Source: Plasmodiophora brassicae
Taxonomy: Eukaryota; Endomyxa: Phytomyxea; Phytomyxea; Plasmodiophorida
Length of the DNA: 64,000 nucleotides
Assembly: GCA_036867785.1 (NCBI GenBank)
Contig: CP145415.1
Coordinates: forward strand, 744,001 to 808,000
Direction: 5' to 3'
Shown: piece by piece, positions 24,823 through 34,855 of the stretch
Position numbering within the stretch: the stretch's first letter is position 1
Layout of the letters: each line of letters opens with the position of its first letter
Notes under the pieces: model-generated
Seen by the model: the letters and a program-made list of their open reading frames with translations, nothing else
Databases searched by the model: none
What the model was told of the DNA's origin: nothing
Position numbers and translations under genes: made by a program

Positions 24823-25466
24823 TCATGCACGACGCCTGGAGACGATATTGTCGAGGTTCTTCTCGACGTGTTCGTAATCGTCGTCGATGACCGAGTAGAA
24901 CAGCGAGTCGCGCGATTCGCCCTTGAAGAACATGTGCTTGCGGAACGTGCCTTCGTGGACGACTCCAAGCTTGGTTGCCAGGTTCTGACTAGGAACGTTC
25001 TTGTGGTGGGCCTTCCACTCAACGCGGCGCAGGTGCAGGTTACGAAACGCATGCCACAGCAGGAGCCCTGACGCTTCGGCTGCGTAGCCTCTACCTACAG
25101 ATGTAGCCGGCTTAGCTGGCTTATTCCAAGGCGGGGTGGCGCAGGTGAACGACCCTGGAACTTTTCCGCAACCCAGATCATGCCGATTTCAGCAGCCTTG
25201 TATTCCGGCACAATGTTGAGGAACGCCACCATGCCAATCAGCATGCCGGACGCATTTTCGCGCATGACGAACGGCATCCATGTCGGGCTCTTATGGATGC
25301 ACTCCAGCTTGCCCATGTACTGCGGCTGCGACTCGAACGGCCCGAACGGCATGTACCGGAAGTACTCGTTCGTCATGATCCCATACAGCTCGTCGCCGTG
25401 CGCCACAGGATCCAACGGCGCTAACGTCACCTGGCCCCTGCAGGGTGACCGCGGAAATGAGGTCAT
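24823..25466 (-). CDS. GNAT-family N-acetyltransferase (RimJ/Acetyltransf_3 type)
   Basis: Exons 25466-25154 and 25094-24823 join across a 59-nt intron to give 194 aa. The junction restores the acetyl-CoA pyrophosphate-binding loop 'QGRGYAAEAS' (Q/R-x-x-G-x-G/A). This is followed by 'LHLRRVEWKAHHKNVPSQN', the usual Asn-Ser helix of the family, and 'LGVVHEGTFRKHMFFKGESRD'. The N-terminal half ('LAPLDPVAHGDELYGIM') resembles the RimJ/YdaF branch, which acetylates protein N-termini or small molecules. No targeting sequence is seen, so a cytosolic location is likely. Substrate cannot be inferred. Confidence 0.85.
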
Positions 25467-25672
25467 TCCGTGCACCAGAGTAGGCGCATGGCGCGAACGA
25501 GAACTCGTTCATCGCGTTGCACTCGCGAAAAATGGACCGTGCTCAGTATTGGTAAGCGGCGCGGGTGGGATGTGTAGATTAGGGCGCCTTGCCATATATC
25601 GGGGCCACGGACTGCGTGGCGGACTGCCTGGACGGGTGCGTTCCCCGTGATCGCATTGCCGCTGGTATCGCT

Positions 25673-26236
25673 ATGGGTATCGATTTGAAGGCGGGAGGGC
25701 GCCGCCCGGCCAACGGGCGTACGCAGGCCGTCACCAAGAATGTGTACGTTCAGATGCTGATCAAGCTGTACAAATTCTTGGCGCGCCGCACGAACTCGAA
25801 GTTCAACGCCGTTATCGTCAAGCGGCTGATGACGTCGCAGGTCAACCGCCCGCCCATGTCGCTGTCGCGCCTGGTGGCGTTCTCGCGCGGTGCCGAGGAC
25901 AAGATCCTCGTCGTCGTCGGCACCATCACGGACGACACGCGCCTGGTCGAGGTACCGGAGAACCTCAAGGTCTGCGCCCTGCGGGTGACCGAATCTGCCC
26001 GCGCCCGTCTCGTCAAGGCGAACGCCGAGATCCTCACGTTCGACCAGCTGGCGCTCCGTGCGCCGACCGGTTCTAACACCGTCCTTCTTCGTGGACGCAA
26101 GAGCCACCGTGAGGCCGTCAAGCACTTCGGTGCGCCCGGCACGAAGCACTCGCACGCCAAGCCGTACGTGCGCTCCAAGGGACGTAAGTTCGAACGCGCC
26201 CGTGGTCGTCGCCCCAGCCGCGGTTTCCAAGTCTAA
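25673..26236 (+). CDS. RPL18: 60S ribosomal protein L18 (eL18)
   Basis: The 187-aa intronless product matches eL18 in length and sequence along its whole extent. It starts 'MGIDL', contains '[14 protein letters not shown]', '[10 protein letters not shown]' and '[12 protein letters not shown]', and ends in the basic RNA-binding tail '[18 protein letters not shown]'. eL18 is a structural component of the cytosolic large ribosomal subunit. The ATG at 25673 is fixed by the conserved N-terminus. Codon choice is strongly GC-ending, as expected for a highly expressed gene here. The upstream intergenic space is about 200 bp, shared with the divergent GNAT gene. Confidence 0.97.
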   Translation: MGIDLKAGGRRPANGRTQAVTKNVYVQMLIKLYKFLARRTNSKFNAVIVKRLMTSQVNRPPMSLSRLVAFSRGAEDKILVVVGTITDDTRLVEVPENLKVCALRVTESARARLVKANAEILTFDQLALRAPTGSNTVLLRGRKSHREAVKHFGAPGTKHSHAKPYVRSKGRKFERARGRRPSRGFQV

Positions 26237-26315
26237 GCACGTTGTCGCGCTCACGACCACCTGGACTGATCTCCATAAATACAGCAATCAATCTGTCGTT
26301 CCTCGTCTTTATTCG

Positions 26316-27863
26316 TTAGCGTTGCCGCGAATCCCACAGGCGGACGAGCTCGTTGACGACCGCAGAAACGTCGGCGTCGACGGTCTTACCAGGCACGTAG
26401 TAATGCAAGCCGTCGCGGCTATCGTCAAACATGGCGCCCGTCGTCTGGAACGTGTCGACCCATCCCAGACCGCGCTTCAGGGCTTCGTCCCTAACCACAA
26501 GGTTCGTGCGGTACAGCATCTGCGCCAAGTACCACCTGGAGTTCGTCCCGAACGAAACGTGTTCATCGTCCGGCCCGGCCGCGATCATGTGGGTGCTGGG
26601 CTCCCCCATGACGACGATCTCGAACCGGTCGGTGTACTTCATCGCCCGGCACTCGTTCTGGACAATGTCGAGGATGTCGGACGCGTACCGCCGGAAGCGC
26701 TCCATTGTGAATTCGGTACGTGGCACGTGGTCGACCTCGTGGATGCCGATGGCGATAACAATGGCAGCGCGTCGGGCCAGGTCGCTGCGATTCCCGCACA
26801 GCTGGCTGGAATCCAGCTCCATCGCAATCGACGTCATGACGCGGGCGTACCTCTCGTGGAACCGGTCGATGGTGATCTCGTCGGCGCGGATGTCGACCCG
26901 GTCCAGGCTCATGTAGATCTGGTTGGATCGAACGCGGCCGCCCGCCACCGTGGCATCGTGCGGCTCGAATTTCTCCCCGACGATCATGAAGTCGTGTTCG
27001 ATGTCGTGCCCTAGCTGCTGCATGAATCGGCACCATCGTTCTCGGACTCGCGATGTCCCATAGAACAGCAGGTCGAGCGACCCGATACCGAGGCGGTCCA
27101 TCGCGGCCAGCATGTCCAGCGACGTGTTCAGGGGCCGGTCCTGGAATCGGACCACGTCCCGTACGAGGTTGCTAGGGCGGACGTGTATCCGTCTCTTCTG
27201 CATCACGAGAGCCGAGGGGATAGGCGGCGCCTCGGTTAGGAAGTCGACACCTTCGAGGACGAACACCAGCTCGTAGTCGCCAGCGCATGCACCGTATAGT
27301 TCCGCCTTGTACACGTCGCCGCCGGACGGCTCGAGAAACAACGAGAACCGGTGCCCGACGGGATCCCTGATATACGCTCGAATCGAGCATTGGCCCACAT
27401 GGCATGGGGCTGCTTCTAAGGCTGACGTTATCGTGGTCACGATCTCCGTCGTCCCACAGACGTGCACGCGAGAGACATTGCTCGCCCACTGGGATATATC
27501 GAGAGACACCTGGCACCGAGCAGCAGTGCCTGAAGCGCCAGGATCGATCTGCCGGGTCGCTAGCGGAATGTGGTCCCCGGCGCCCTCGGTGGTCGACCAC
27601 CGCACGGTTGGTGCCAGGTGCGCACAATCCTGAACGCGCGTGAAGAGCACCAGCAGCAGCGCAGCGTTGACCACCAACGTGGCGACAATCCAGGAACGCG
27701 CCGGAACCATCGGGCGGGGCGTCGAACGTACTGAAATCGCGGTTGCGGATTCGCTGGCTGCCTTGTCGGGTTTCGCAGCACTATCCGAGTCGTCACTCCG
27801 GCGGGGGAGGCTCCGCGGCGACCCTGGAACGGTTTCTGCGGGCCATCGTTTGTTCGTTTTCAT
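26316..27863 (-). CDS. Type II membrane protein with SGNH/PC-esterase-like domain
   Basis: A 515-aa single-exon product begins with a basic Ser-rich cytosolic tail (residues 1-56) and one membrane helix ('IVATLVVNAALLLVLF', about 59-74); the rest is probably lumenal. Within the large domain, 'DLLFYGTSRVRERW' occupies the place of the SGNH nucleophile block (GDS-R in PC-esterases such as TBL, CAS1 and NXPE proteins). Near the C-terminus, 'DSRDGLHYYVPG' gives the D-x-x-H pair. These features suggest an O-acyl transferase or esterase acting on glycans in the secretory pathway. The GDS to GTS change keeps the Ser but loses the usual Asp. Family assignment rests on short motifs, and an unrelated Golgi enzyme remains possible. 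Confidence 0.6.
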   Translation of the reverse strand: MKTNKRWPAETVPGSPRSLPRRSDDSDSAAKPDKAASESATAISVRSTPRPMVPARSWIVATLVVNAALLLVLFTRVQDCAHLAPTVRWSTTEGAGDHIPLATRQIDPGASGTAARCQVSLDISQWASNVSRVHVCGTTEIVTTITSALEAAPCHVGQCSIRAYIRDPVGHRFSLFLEPSGGDVYKAELYGACAGDYELVFVLEGVDFLTEAPPIPSALVMQKRRIHVRPSNLVRDVVRFQDRPLNTSLDMLAAMDRLGIGSLDLLFYGTSRVRERWCRFMQQLGHDIEHDFMIVGEKFEPHDATVAGGRVRSNQIYMSLDRVDIRADEITIDRFHERYARVMTSIAMELDSSQLCGNRSDLARRAAIVIAIGIHEVDHVPRTEFTMERFRRYASDILDIVQNECRAMKYTDRFEIVVMGEPSTHMIAAGPDDEHVSFGTNSRWYLAQMLYRTNLVVRDEALKRGLGWVDTFQTTGAMFDDSRDGLHYYVPGKTVDADVSAVVNELVRLWDSRQR

Positions 27864-28117
27864 TCCGACAGAGGGGGTATTGCAGCTCAGCTATCTATAG
27901 TGATTCCAGAATGAGCCATGGCGGCGATCAGCGGCCAAGGCCGCGATCAAGCCGCGAACAGCATCCGGTCGAGATGTCTCTTCATCACTGCAATATCGTA
28001 TATCGTATAATTGCAGTCTGAGGTTTAACAAAGACTAATTATAGTGAGTGCGCAGCTGCCGACTATAGCGGGTGCCCGGACCCGCACCGTCCTATGGGGC
28101 CTGTTCCCGCTGCCTCC

Positions 28118-29874
28118 TCAGTTCATTTCGAGGACGACCGGCATGCTGGTGCCCCGCTGCGGGTGGGGCACCTTCTCGGCAGCGACCGACGTCGGGGTCA
28201 CCTCGCTGTCCAGGGCCATCCGTTCAATGCGACTGGCTTCGTACTCGGCCCACGCCGCCTTCCCCGCTGCTGTCGAGCGGAACCTCGGCAGTATGTCTGT
28301 GTAGGTCGTACGTCCTGAGCAAAGAGTGACCCCCGCGATCTCCAACCGGGCTTACCAACCTTGCGCTATTAGGAACTCGATCGCGTTCACAGCGTCTGTG
28401 TATACGCTGCTGTTCAGGATCGAACTTGCCGACCCTTGCGTGGTCGACAGCGAGCACGCATCGGGTGGTCCTGCCAATCCTTTGAAATAGGCGTGGAGGC
28501 TGACCGTCACGTCTGCAGGCAGGTTGACCTAGGCGGACACGGTCAGGCTGATGTCGCATGCCTGCGCTGCGCCAGCGAGAACATACCTCTAAGGGAGCGC
28601 CAGGAGCAATGAACGTGTTGTAGATGAATTGCATCTGCGGCTGGTCGCTCTTGACCCCCAGGCGCCGCAGGGAACGCGACGACCGGATCCGAGAGAGTCG
28701 TTTGATAGGGGACGCGGTCCCATTGTCGCACTCCTGAACGGATTTCCAGAACAGCAGGTTCTCGGCGTTGCATTCGGTGATGGCGTGCTGGTAGAGCGCG
28801 TCGAACCATTTCGGCACCGACAGGAACGGGTGGATGTCCTGGTACGTTTCAGGGCTTGACTCAGCAGCGAACCGTTTCGCCCTAACGACTGGCTCGGTGA
28901 TAGCGAAATGGAACACGGCATGGAACCCGAGGATCAGCAAGTTCCCGAAGACATCGGCGTTGGTAGCTGACAGAGCCGTCCGCCCGAACAGGGTCGTCAG
29001 CACCAGGTACAGTGCATAGCTGAGTAGGTACGAGACGGCGACGCGCTTCAGGCCCGACTTGGTCCCTGTCGAATCCTGGACGCCGGACAGGCAGAACGAT
29101 ATGAAGGCCGCCAGCAGTAGGCTAACCACGCCCTTGCAAATGACGACGATGATCCTGGACACGTTTGTCAGGTCGCTGAACGTAAGGGAGACGTAGACGA
29201 CCGTACAGGTTCACACAGCCCCGATGTACTGCGTTGTTAGTGCATTCAGAGGCCGGCAGGAACGCGAGGCCCTGGTGACGTGAGAAGAGCACCAGGCACG
29301 GAATGGCCTGCAGCACAATTGCATTGACAGCAATGAACAGGATGGACGCCGCCGGGGTCAGGAGGCATGCCAGGTATCGGGCGGCACTCGGAACCTTTGG
29401 TGCCTCCCTGTTCGTGTCGAGTGTCCCAGCAGTACTCATGCTCGCGACAGCGCCAGACTTATTGACCCGCTGGAATGTCTTCAGTTTGCGATAGACCTTA
29501 CGCGGCGGTCAGTTCGGTGAGAGCATCCTCTAGACTGCTCCCGACGTACGTTGGCGGCTTCGAGGAGGAATATGTCGATTGTGATGGACTCGGTCACCAT
29601 GAGCGGTATGGCGGCGGCAATAACGGGAAACTGTTCCATTGCTTGGGACATACACAGTACCCAGATGTGGAACAAGAGGGACCACCCGGCGGCAGTCACG
29701 AACCCGTGCCTCCACAACCTGGTCGGATCATGAACCGCGACGCACGGCATGTGCAAGTCAGGCGACGGACCGAATGGGGAAGTCTTGCCGATGGCACCTG
29801 TACTGGTACAGGCGAACCGGCATGTAGCCTGTCAGGGCCAGCTGGACGAGGTACAGACTATTGTAGTCGAACAT
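28118..29874 (-). CDS. Seven-transmembrane protein with C-terminal RGS domain (copy 2)
   Basis: Six exons (29874-29798, 29718-29550, 29496-29207, 29154-28587, 28528-28360, 28314-28118) give 489 aa with all frames consistent. About seven hydrophobic helices occupy residues 1-245. The RGS domain starts near 'WFDALYQHAITECNAENLLF'-type sequence and continues 'YNTFIAPGAPLEVNLPADV' across an intron, ending with 'LPRFRSTAAGKAAW'. The expected role is a GTPase-activating protein for G-alpha, tethered to or controlled by the seven-helix bundle. The RGS core is split by three introns, whereas copy 1 has one near its end, so the two genes are not recent duplicates. The ATG at 29874 is the first in frame; a Ser-rich stretch upstream has no ATG. 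The exon 3-4 junction (29206/29155) is the least certain. Confidence 0.82.
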
Positions 29875-30186
29875 GGCGCTGCGGATATGCCAGTGGACCT
29901 GGGCGTAAACAGCCAGTTGTCGTGTCGCGTGGACCTGTTGTTCGATCGTTCTCTCTGGCACAGCCTGTAGTCTGTGACCGCCGTCACACGAAGAGGACGA
30001 CGACGAACTGGGGGAGATCGATTGCAAGGACGGGCGGAACCAACCGGGTAGAGATGGGAACTCGAACTGATAGCGTTTGTATTTACTTTAAGCAATGAAT
30101 TGAGGTGGTGATCACAGAATTCGTTACTAGACTGCCAACGATCATTCGTGGTTCAGTAACCGCTGCCTGTCAGAACGCAGGCAGTG
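29875..30186. other. Intergenic region between RGS receptor and Doa10-type gene
   Basis: About 310 bases contain no supported exon. The region should hold the promoter of the minus-strand RGS gene and the 3' end of the upstream Doa10-type gene. Confidence 0.4.
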
Positions 30187-33127
30187 TCAGATAGATTCCA
30201 GACAAGACGACGGGCAGTGTCCGCACCCGACTAGATACCGATCGTTAAACAGGGACTTCTCCAGATTGCAGAACCAGCGCAACAGTAACGCGCACAGGAA
30301 CACGGCGAATCGACCCACTCCAAACACAAAGAAGCCGAACCTCAGCATGACTTCCTGGCCTCGGGGGGACTCGTCGAGCATCGGGTACACGGCCCGTGCA
30401 AACACATACGGGAACGCTGCGACAAACCGTTGTAAACATTAACATACAGACAACAAGACAAGGAGAGCCCTACCAAGATGGACCCCAACATTGAGCGCCA
30501 CCGGCCATATGATTTCGGTTAGGACCCAGGCAACATCCAGCCCTGTTACGCCCATATGGCCCAGATGCTCAATTCGTTCCCTCCATCGCGACGACGGTAT
30601 AACGCCGATCCGTATCAGTCTTGCACAGATTTTGAGAGTCACGAGTCCAAGAATCCAGTCTTGCGTCAGGTATACCACAGGGCTCTGGTCTACCGGCACC
30701 CTGACAGGAATGATGACGAGCAGGTCAAAGAGAATGCCGACCATTAGCGGAAGTTGCAAGCCACCCGCAAGCATGATCGCAACGACTTTCCCCGACTGTC
30801 GACAATATTCCCGTTCAGATATAAGGCAGTACATTTAAGCTCAAACGCAGGACTCACAAACACGATCCATTTGCTGAGGAATGCTGCCATTTTCGCAAAG
30901 TCTCCTCTTTGACAAACACGGACGGCCGTCTCAATGGCCCATAAGATGCCAAGGAAAATGTTGAAGCCGACGAGGAACGCGTACATGTCATGGTATGTCA
31001 GCACGACGACGGCATGAGCTAGAACCGCCCGCCCAACAAGCAGAGGCGTTACGAAGCAAGCAAAGAAAACGACAATGTACGTTATCCAGGCCAGGAGGAA
31101 CAACAGAAACACGCGCAATGATAGGTGAGAAGGAGCGGCAGGTTGCTGGTTCGTCCCAACAGGCCGTGGCAACACGAAATCGGACAGTGACAGCAGTCGG
31201 CAAACATGTTTCAGCCAGAACGATACAAACCTACTGTGCAAACGGCCTGAGTGTATGCGCTCGATGGCGAACGGGAGACAGAAATGGAGGAACACGAGAT
31301 CACCAGGCATCCTAACATCACGAAACACATCGCTGAGAACCGAGGCTGTCGATTAACAAGAAGCGTACGTACTCGTTTGAATTGGAAAATCGCAGCGTTA
31401 GAGGAGCAACAGACGGGACGATCGACACAGCCATTTTCGTTGGGACATGTAGGCAGAGGAGAAGGAGAACAACATAGATGGTAACAGATACAACCAAACT
31501 TCGAATAAGGCGGGGAAGAGGCTTGTCAACGAGTTCCTGAATAGGGTGGAAATCTGGATCTTCAGGCTACACGACATTCACCATTAGCATGGAGTCATTG
31601 CTGTCGCATGCAGCCCACACTTACGTCTCGGAAAAGAACGAGGTATACCTCTCTTCGAACAGTCTGACGTAGAACGGATGCGAAAACTGACAGGTTTAGA
31701 AAGAGGGCGATGCCTGTGAACCAGAAGAGCAGGACGGAGAGGGACGGAGATGCCAGGAACGCGTCCATCCGAGCTGATAAGGTGGTATGCCGTATCCCGA
31801 TTGTGAGTACATCGATAATTATCCCGAACAGGATCGGGCATCCAACCAGTTCCACTGCTAGTAACACGGCGACTTTGATGCACATCAAGATATTGAGAAA
31901 CGCCGACAGAAGGAAGCGGCCAATAGCATTGCTCCAGGCACTCCCAAACGATGAGACGGCAATGATGAAGAGCGACATCGACAGAACGAGGACTCCAAAT
32001 CCGACGGCAATGGTCATCGCTTGGTCGAAAAACGAGCCCGGGGCGAACGATTCGATAGCACTCACACGCAGTGCATCCGTGTCCGGAACGAGGTTCTCCG
32101 AGAGCGCCAGGGCCATCAGGGTGCTGGCTCCGTCCAGGATCTGGATAGCGAGCGTCGACGACTCGATTTGCCACACATGGTTCATGATTACTCTCCCTGT
32201 CCGTAGAGGTATGAAGATGGCACAGAGAAGCACCATGAAATTGCCTACATAGACGATTAGCACGGTAACGACACAACGGTCGACCGGGTACATACACAGG
32301 AGTACGAACGCGAAGTGGCAAATGAAGACCGTCCAGTGACCAGAGAATCCGAGCCACTGAGAGAGCGGCATGTCTTCAATGAAAACCCCGGCCTCGTCAG
32401 GTTCGGCAACAGGCAAAGGCGCTTGCTCAGCGGGCAGCAGGGCAAACGCTGGGTCGAACGGATCATCGACACCAGGTTCTTCGTCTGAAGGCGCCTGTTC
32501 CCGATTGTCGAACGGGACGAAGTCGTCGGGGAATATATCCCGAAACGAGGCCATCAGAGCGACGGACACGAAAATCAGCGAACAAATCAGGATGCCGGTT
32601 TGGAAATCGAACAGCAGATTCAGCGGAGTCAGTGGACGAGGAAGGACGCCACGAAATGCGGCGACAGAGAACAGCCAGGACAGCTCCGCTCGGAAGCACG
32701 CTCGCAGCATGAACCGCGTCAGCAACGGCACAAGAATTAGCCAGGCAGCGGCGACCACAGCGGATCTTGCAACGCCCGGGAGGCATTTGATAAACCTCGT
32801 CGCAAGATCCGTCACGACCTGGACGAACGACAGCGATTCGGGCGCGTCGCTCGCGTATATCGGTGCGAACGCAATGGGATGCCGACACAGTTCGCATCGC
32901 CCGTCCGTTCGCGGTCGATGCGCCAGCCAGTCCTGCAGGCACGACTGGTGCACCCACTTGATCGACCCGCGGCACAGGCACGGGTTGTACAGCGGCTCGT
33001 CGTCGAACGACCCGCCGCGACAGACGCGGCACTCGCGCACGGTCCCGACGTCATCGACGTCCGCGTCCGCCATCCCGCCCATCTCAACGCCCGGCGCGAT
33101 GCGCTGCGCGTCACAGGCGAATACCAT
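30187..33127 (-). CDS. RING-CH E3 ubiquitin ligase of the Doa10/MARCH6 (TEB4) family
   Basis: Five exons (33127-31625, 31566-31373, 31332-30858, 30795-30474, 30416-30187) encode 907 aa, close to the usual ~910 of MARCH6. An N-terminal RING-CH finger ('CRVCRGGSFDDEPLYNPCLC' ... 'IKWVHQSCLQDWLAHR' ... 'CELC') is followed by about 14 hydrophobic segments. The conserved central TD-like region ('VGCPILFGIIIDVLTIGI'), 'DPDFHPIQELVDKPLPR' and 'LHFCLPFAIERI' are all present. Doa10-family ligases sit in the ER and inner nuclear membrane and ubiquitinate misfolded membrane proteins, sterol enzymes and tail-anchored proteins for proteasomal degradation (ERAD-C). The gene appears complete. The start is the first of three close in-frame ATGs (33127, 33082, 33073). 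Confidence 0.92.
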
Positions 33128-33485
33128 ACCCAAAATGATTCCGCGGAATGGAATCCGGCCCGCCCCAGTGCAGCTGCCGCTCTGCCCCGTGCCCACCCAC
33201 GGCTCAGAACCCGCACTCGCGTTGCTTCGACACGCCGCCCGGCGGTTCGCGTCAGGGCGTCACCCGCGGACGCGCAGTGAACGTGTTTGCCCCGCGGGGC
33301 GCGCAGTCGCCGAAAATAAGTATGGCCCAACGTGAACGAACGACACCTGTCACCCCAACTGCACTGCCCTGCCCGGATACCGACTTGGAACCAGGCGCGC
33401 TCGTCAGGGTCCTTCCGGATGCAGAGATCGCATTCGCGTACTATTATGGTTGGTGTTTAGCTATACCAGGGGAGGCGTCGGGAGT

Positions 33486-34544
33486 ATGAGCGCCAGCGAT
33501 ACCGTCGCAGGCGGGGGGCCGCCAACATCCCCGCGGCGGTCGCTGTTCGGGTCGAAAGGCAATGCGCGGTCGCCGTCCCTGTCGAGCCTGTCCAAGTGGA
33601 AATCGAGGCTGTTCTCGTCGACGCGGTCGCCTTCGATGACAGAGTTTCCTGGGGAACGCGAGTCCATAGGGGAAACGACCGATGCAGGGCAGGAGCGCAC
33701 GATCTCGGACGCCGCCCCTGTGCCGGTGGTCGAGCCATCATCTCCCTCCGATAACCCCAGACGTAAGCTGTGGCGGCGCCTGCGATCCCTCTGGCGCCTG
33801 CGTAGGCGTTCGTTCACAGGGGGACTTCGGGAACAACATCCCCCATCCGGGCAGGAGCAGGCTGTCCCAGGAACGGGCCATCCGCCGCAACCGGCTGCGA
33901 ACGCATCGTCGACGATCATGGAGCAGCAGCCCAAGAAACCGCGACGAAAACCAATACGGTCCCAGAGGCGGCCTCGCCGACCAGATGACTGGTTCTACCA
34001 GCGAGATCGGGAGGAAATGGCAGCCACCATCGCCAAGCGGAACCACCTGATCGCCCGCATTGAACAGGACATGGCGAACACCTGCACGTTCAGCCCCCGC
34101 GTCCCGCCCATGAAGACGAAGCGGAAACTGTTGCCGTTCCACCAGCGGCAACGCCGGGCGTACGAGGCGCGTGTTGCCGAACGTATCGAACGAGATCGGA
34201 TTCGCGCTGCACTGGCGGCTCTCGACGAGCCGAGCGCCCCGCCGTGCCACGACCTCAACGGCGTCTACGACCGCAGCCTCGCATGGAACGACGTGCGCAT
34301 GGAGAAGCGCATCGTCCGCGGCATCGACCAGCGGATCCAGCACCTGTCCGCGTGCACGTTCAAACCCGTCATGGACTGGAAGCACCTGGACGGCGGCACC
34401 GCCGACGGCTTCGGCCAATGGAAATCCAGGACGGCCCACTCCGACAGGTCCAAGCTCTACCTGGAGCTCTCCGACGGCATCCGCATGCTAACAACGGGCG
34501 TTGCCCAGCCCGCGCCTGCATACAATGGGAACCGCGCCTCTTAA
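33486..34544 (+). CDS. Basic protein with paired CTF-x-P motifs, unknown function
   Basis: The 352-aa product is Arg/Lys-, Ser- and Pro-rich. Residues 1-175 look disordered (for example 'RRKLWRRLRSLWRLRRRSF'). The C-terminal half is charged and helical with two spaced motifs, 'NTCTFSPRVPPMKTK' and 'SACTFKPVMDWK', about 95 residues apart. Repeated 'CTF.P' motifs are typical of many protist cytoskeletal or basal-body-associated proteins, but I know no assigned biochemical function. No membrane segment or signal peptide is visible. An upstream ATG frame (33322-33489) reads into a different frame and may be a short upstream ORF. The transposon inserted after 34590 lies directly downstream. Confidence 0.65.
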   Translation: MSASDTVAGGGPPTSPRRSLFGSKGNARSPSLSSLSKWKSRLFSSTRSPSMTEFPGERESIGETTDAGQERTISDAAPVPVVEPSSPSDNPRRKLWRRLRSLWRLRRRSFTGGLREQHPPSGQEQAVPGTGHPPQPAANASSTIMEQQPKKPRRKPIRSQRRPRRPDDWFYQRDREEMAATIAKRNHLIARIEQDMANTCTFSPRVPPMKTKRKLLPFHQRQRRAYEARVAERIERDRIRAALAALDEPSAPPCHDLNGVYDRSLAWNDVRMEKRIVRGIDQRIQHLSACTFKPVMDWKHLDGGTADGFGQWKSRTAHSDRSKLYLELSDGIRMLTTGVAQPAPAYNGNRAS

Positions 34545-34591
34545 ACCACAGCACGCAGAGCAACGGCGGGTCAATGTAGCATTCGGTCGGG

Positions 34592-34609
34592 TACAGTAAT
34601 TGCTCCTAT
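34592..34609 (+). repeat. Left terminal inverted repeat of the transposon
   Basis: The outermost bases 'CAGTAATTGCTCCTATTAAG' pair with the reverse complement of the right end with about two mismatches. A TA precedes the repeat. Confidence 0.8.
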
Positions 34610-34855
34610 TAAGGTTTCCTGTAATAAGCCCCGAACCCTGAATTCGATGGCTTATGACCCCGAACCCCGATTTCGAGGCATATCCGGGGTCTTAATAAAA
34701 GACATAGGGCTAAATTTAGATGTTTGGGGTCTTATTAGGAATTCCACATAACGTTTTGCTGTTTTTTTTGGTGCACGGACTACGCGGCGGTGCCGCGGCG
34801 CAAGCTCATTGACTCATTGTGCATTGTCGAATGGTGTTGTAGTGCTTCTGTGCGA

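Noticed and set aside
25463-26287. Minus-strand 274-residue frame across the L18 gene
   Set aside because: It is a shadow of the ribosomal protein L18 coding strand, whose identity is certain.
33322-33489. Plus-strand ATG frame before the CTF-motif gene, considered as its first exon
   Set aside because: No donor and acceptor of compatible phase and reasonable length joins it to the downstream frame; at most it is an upstream ORF.
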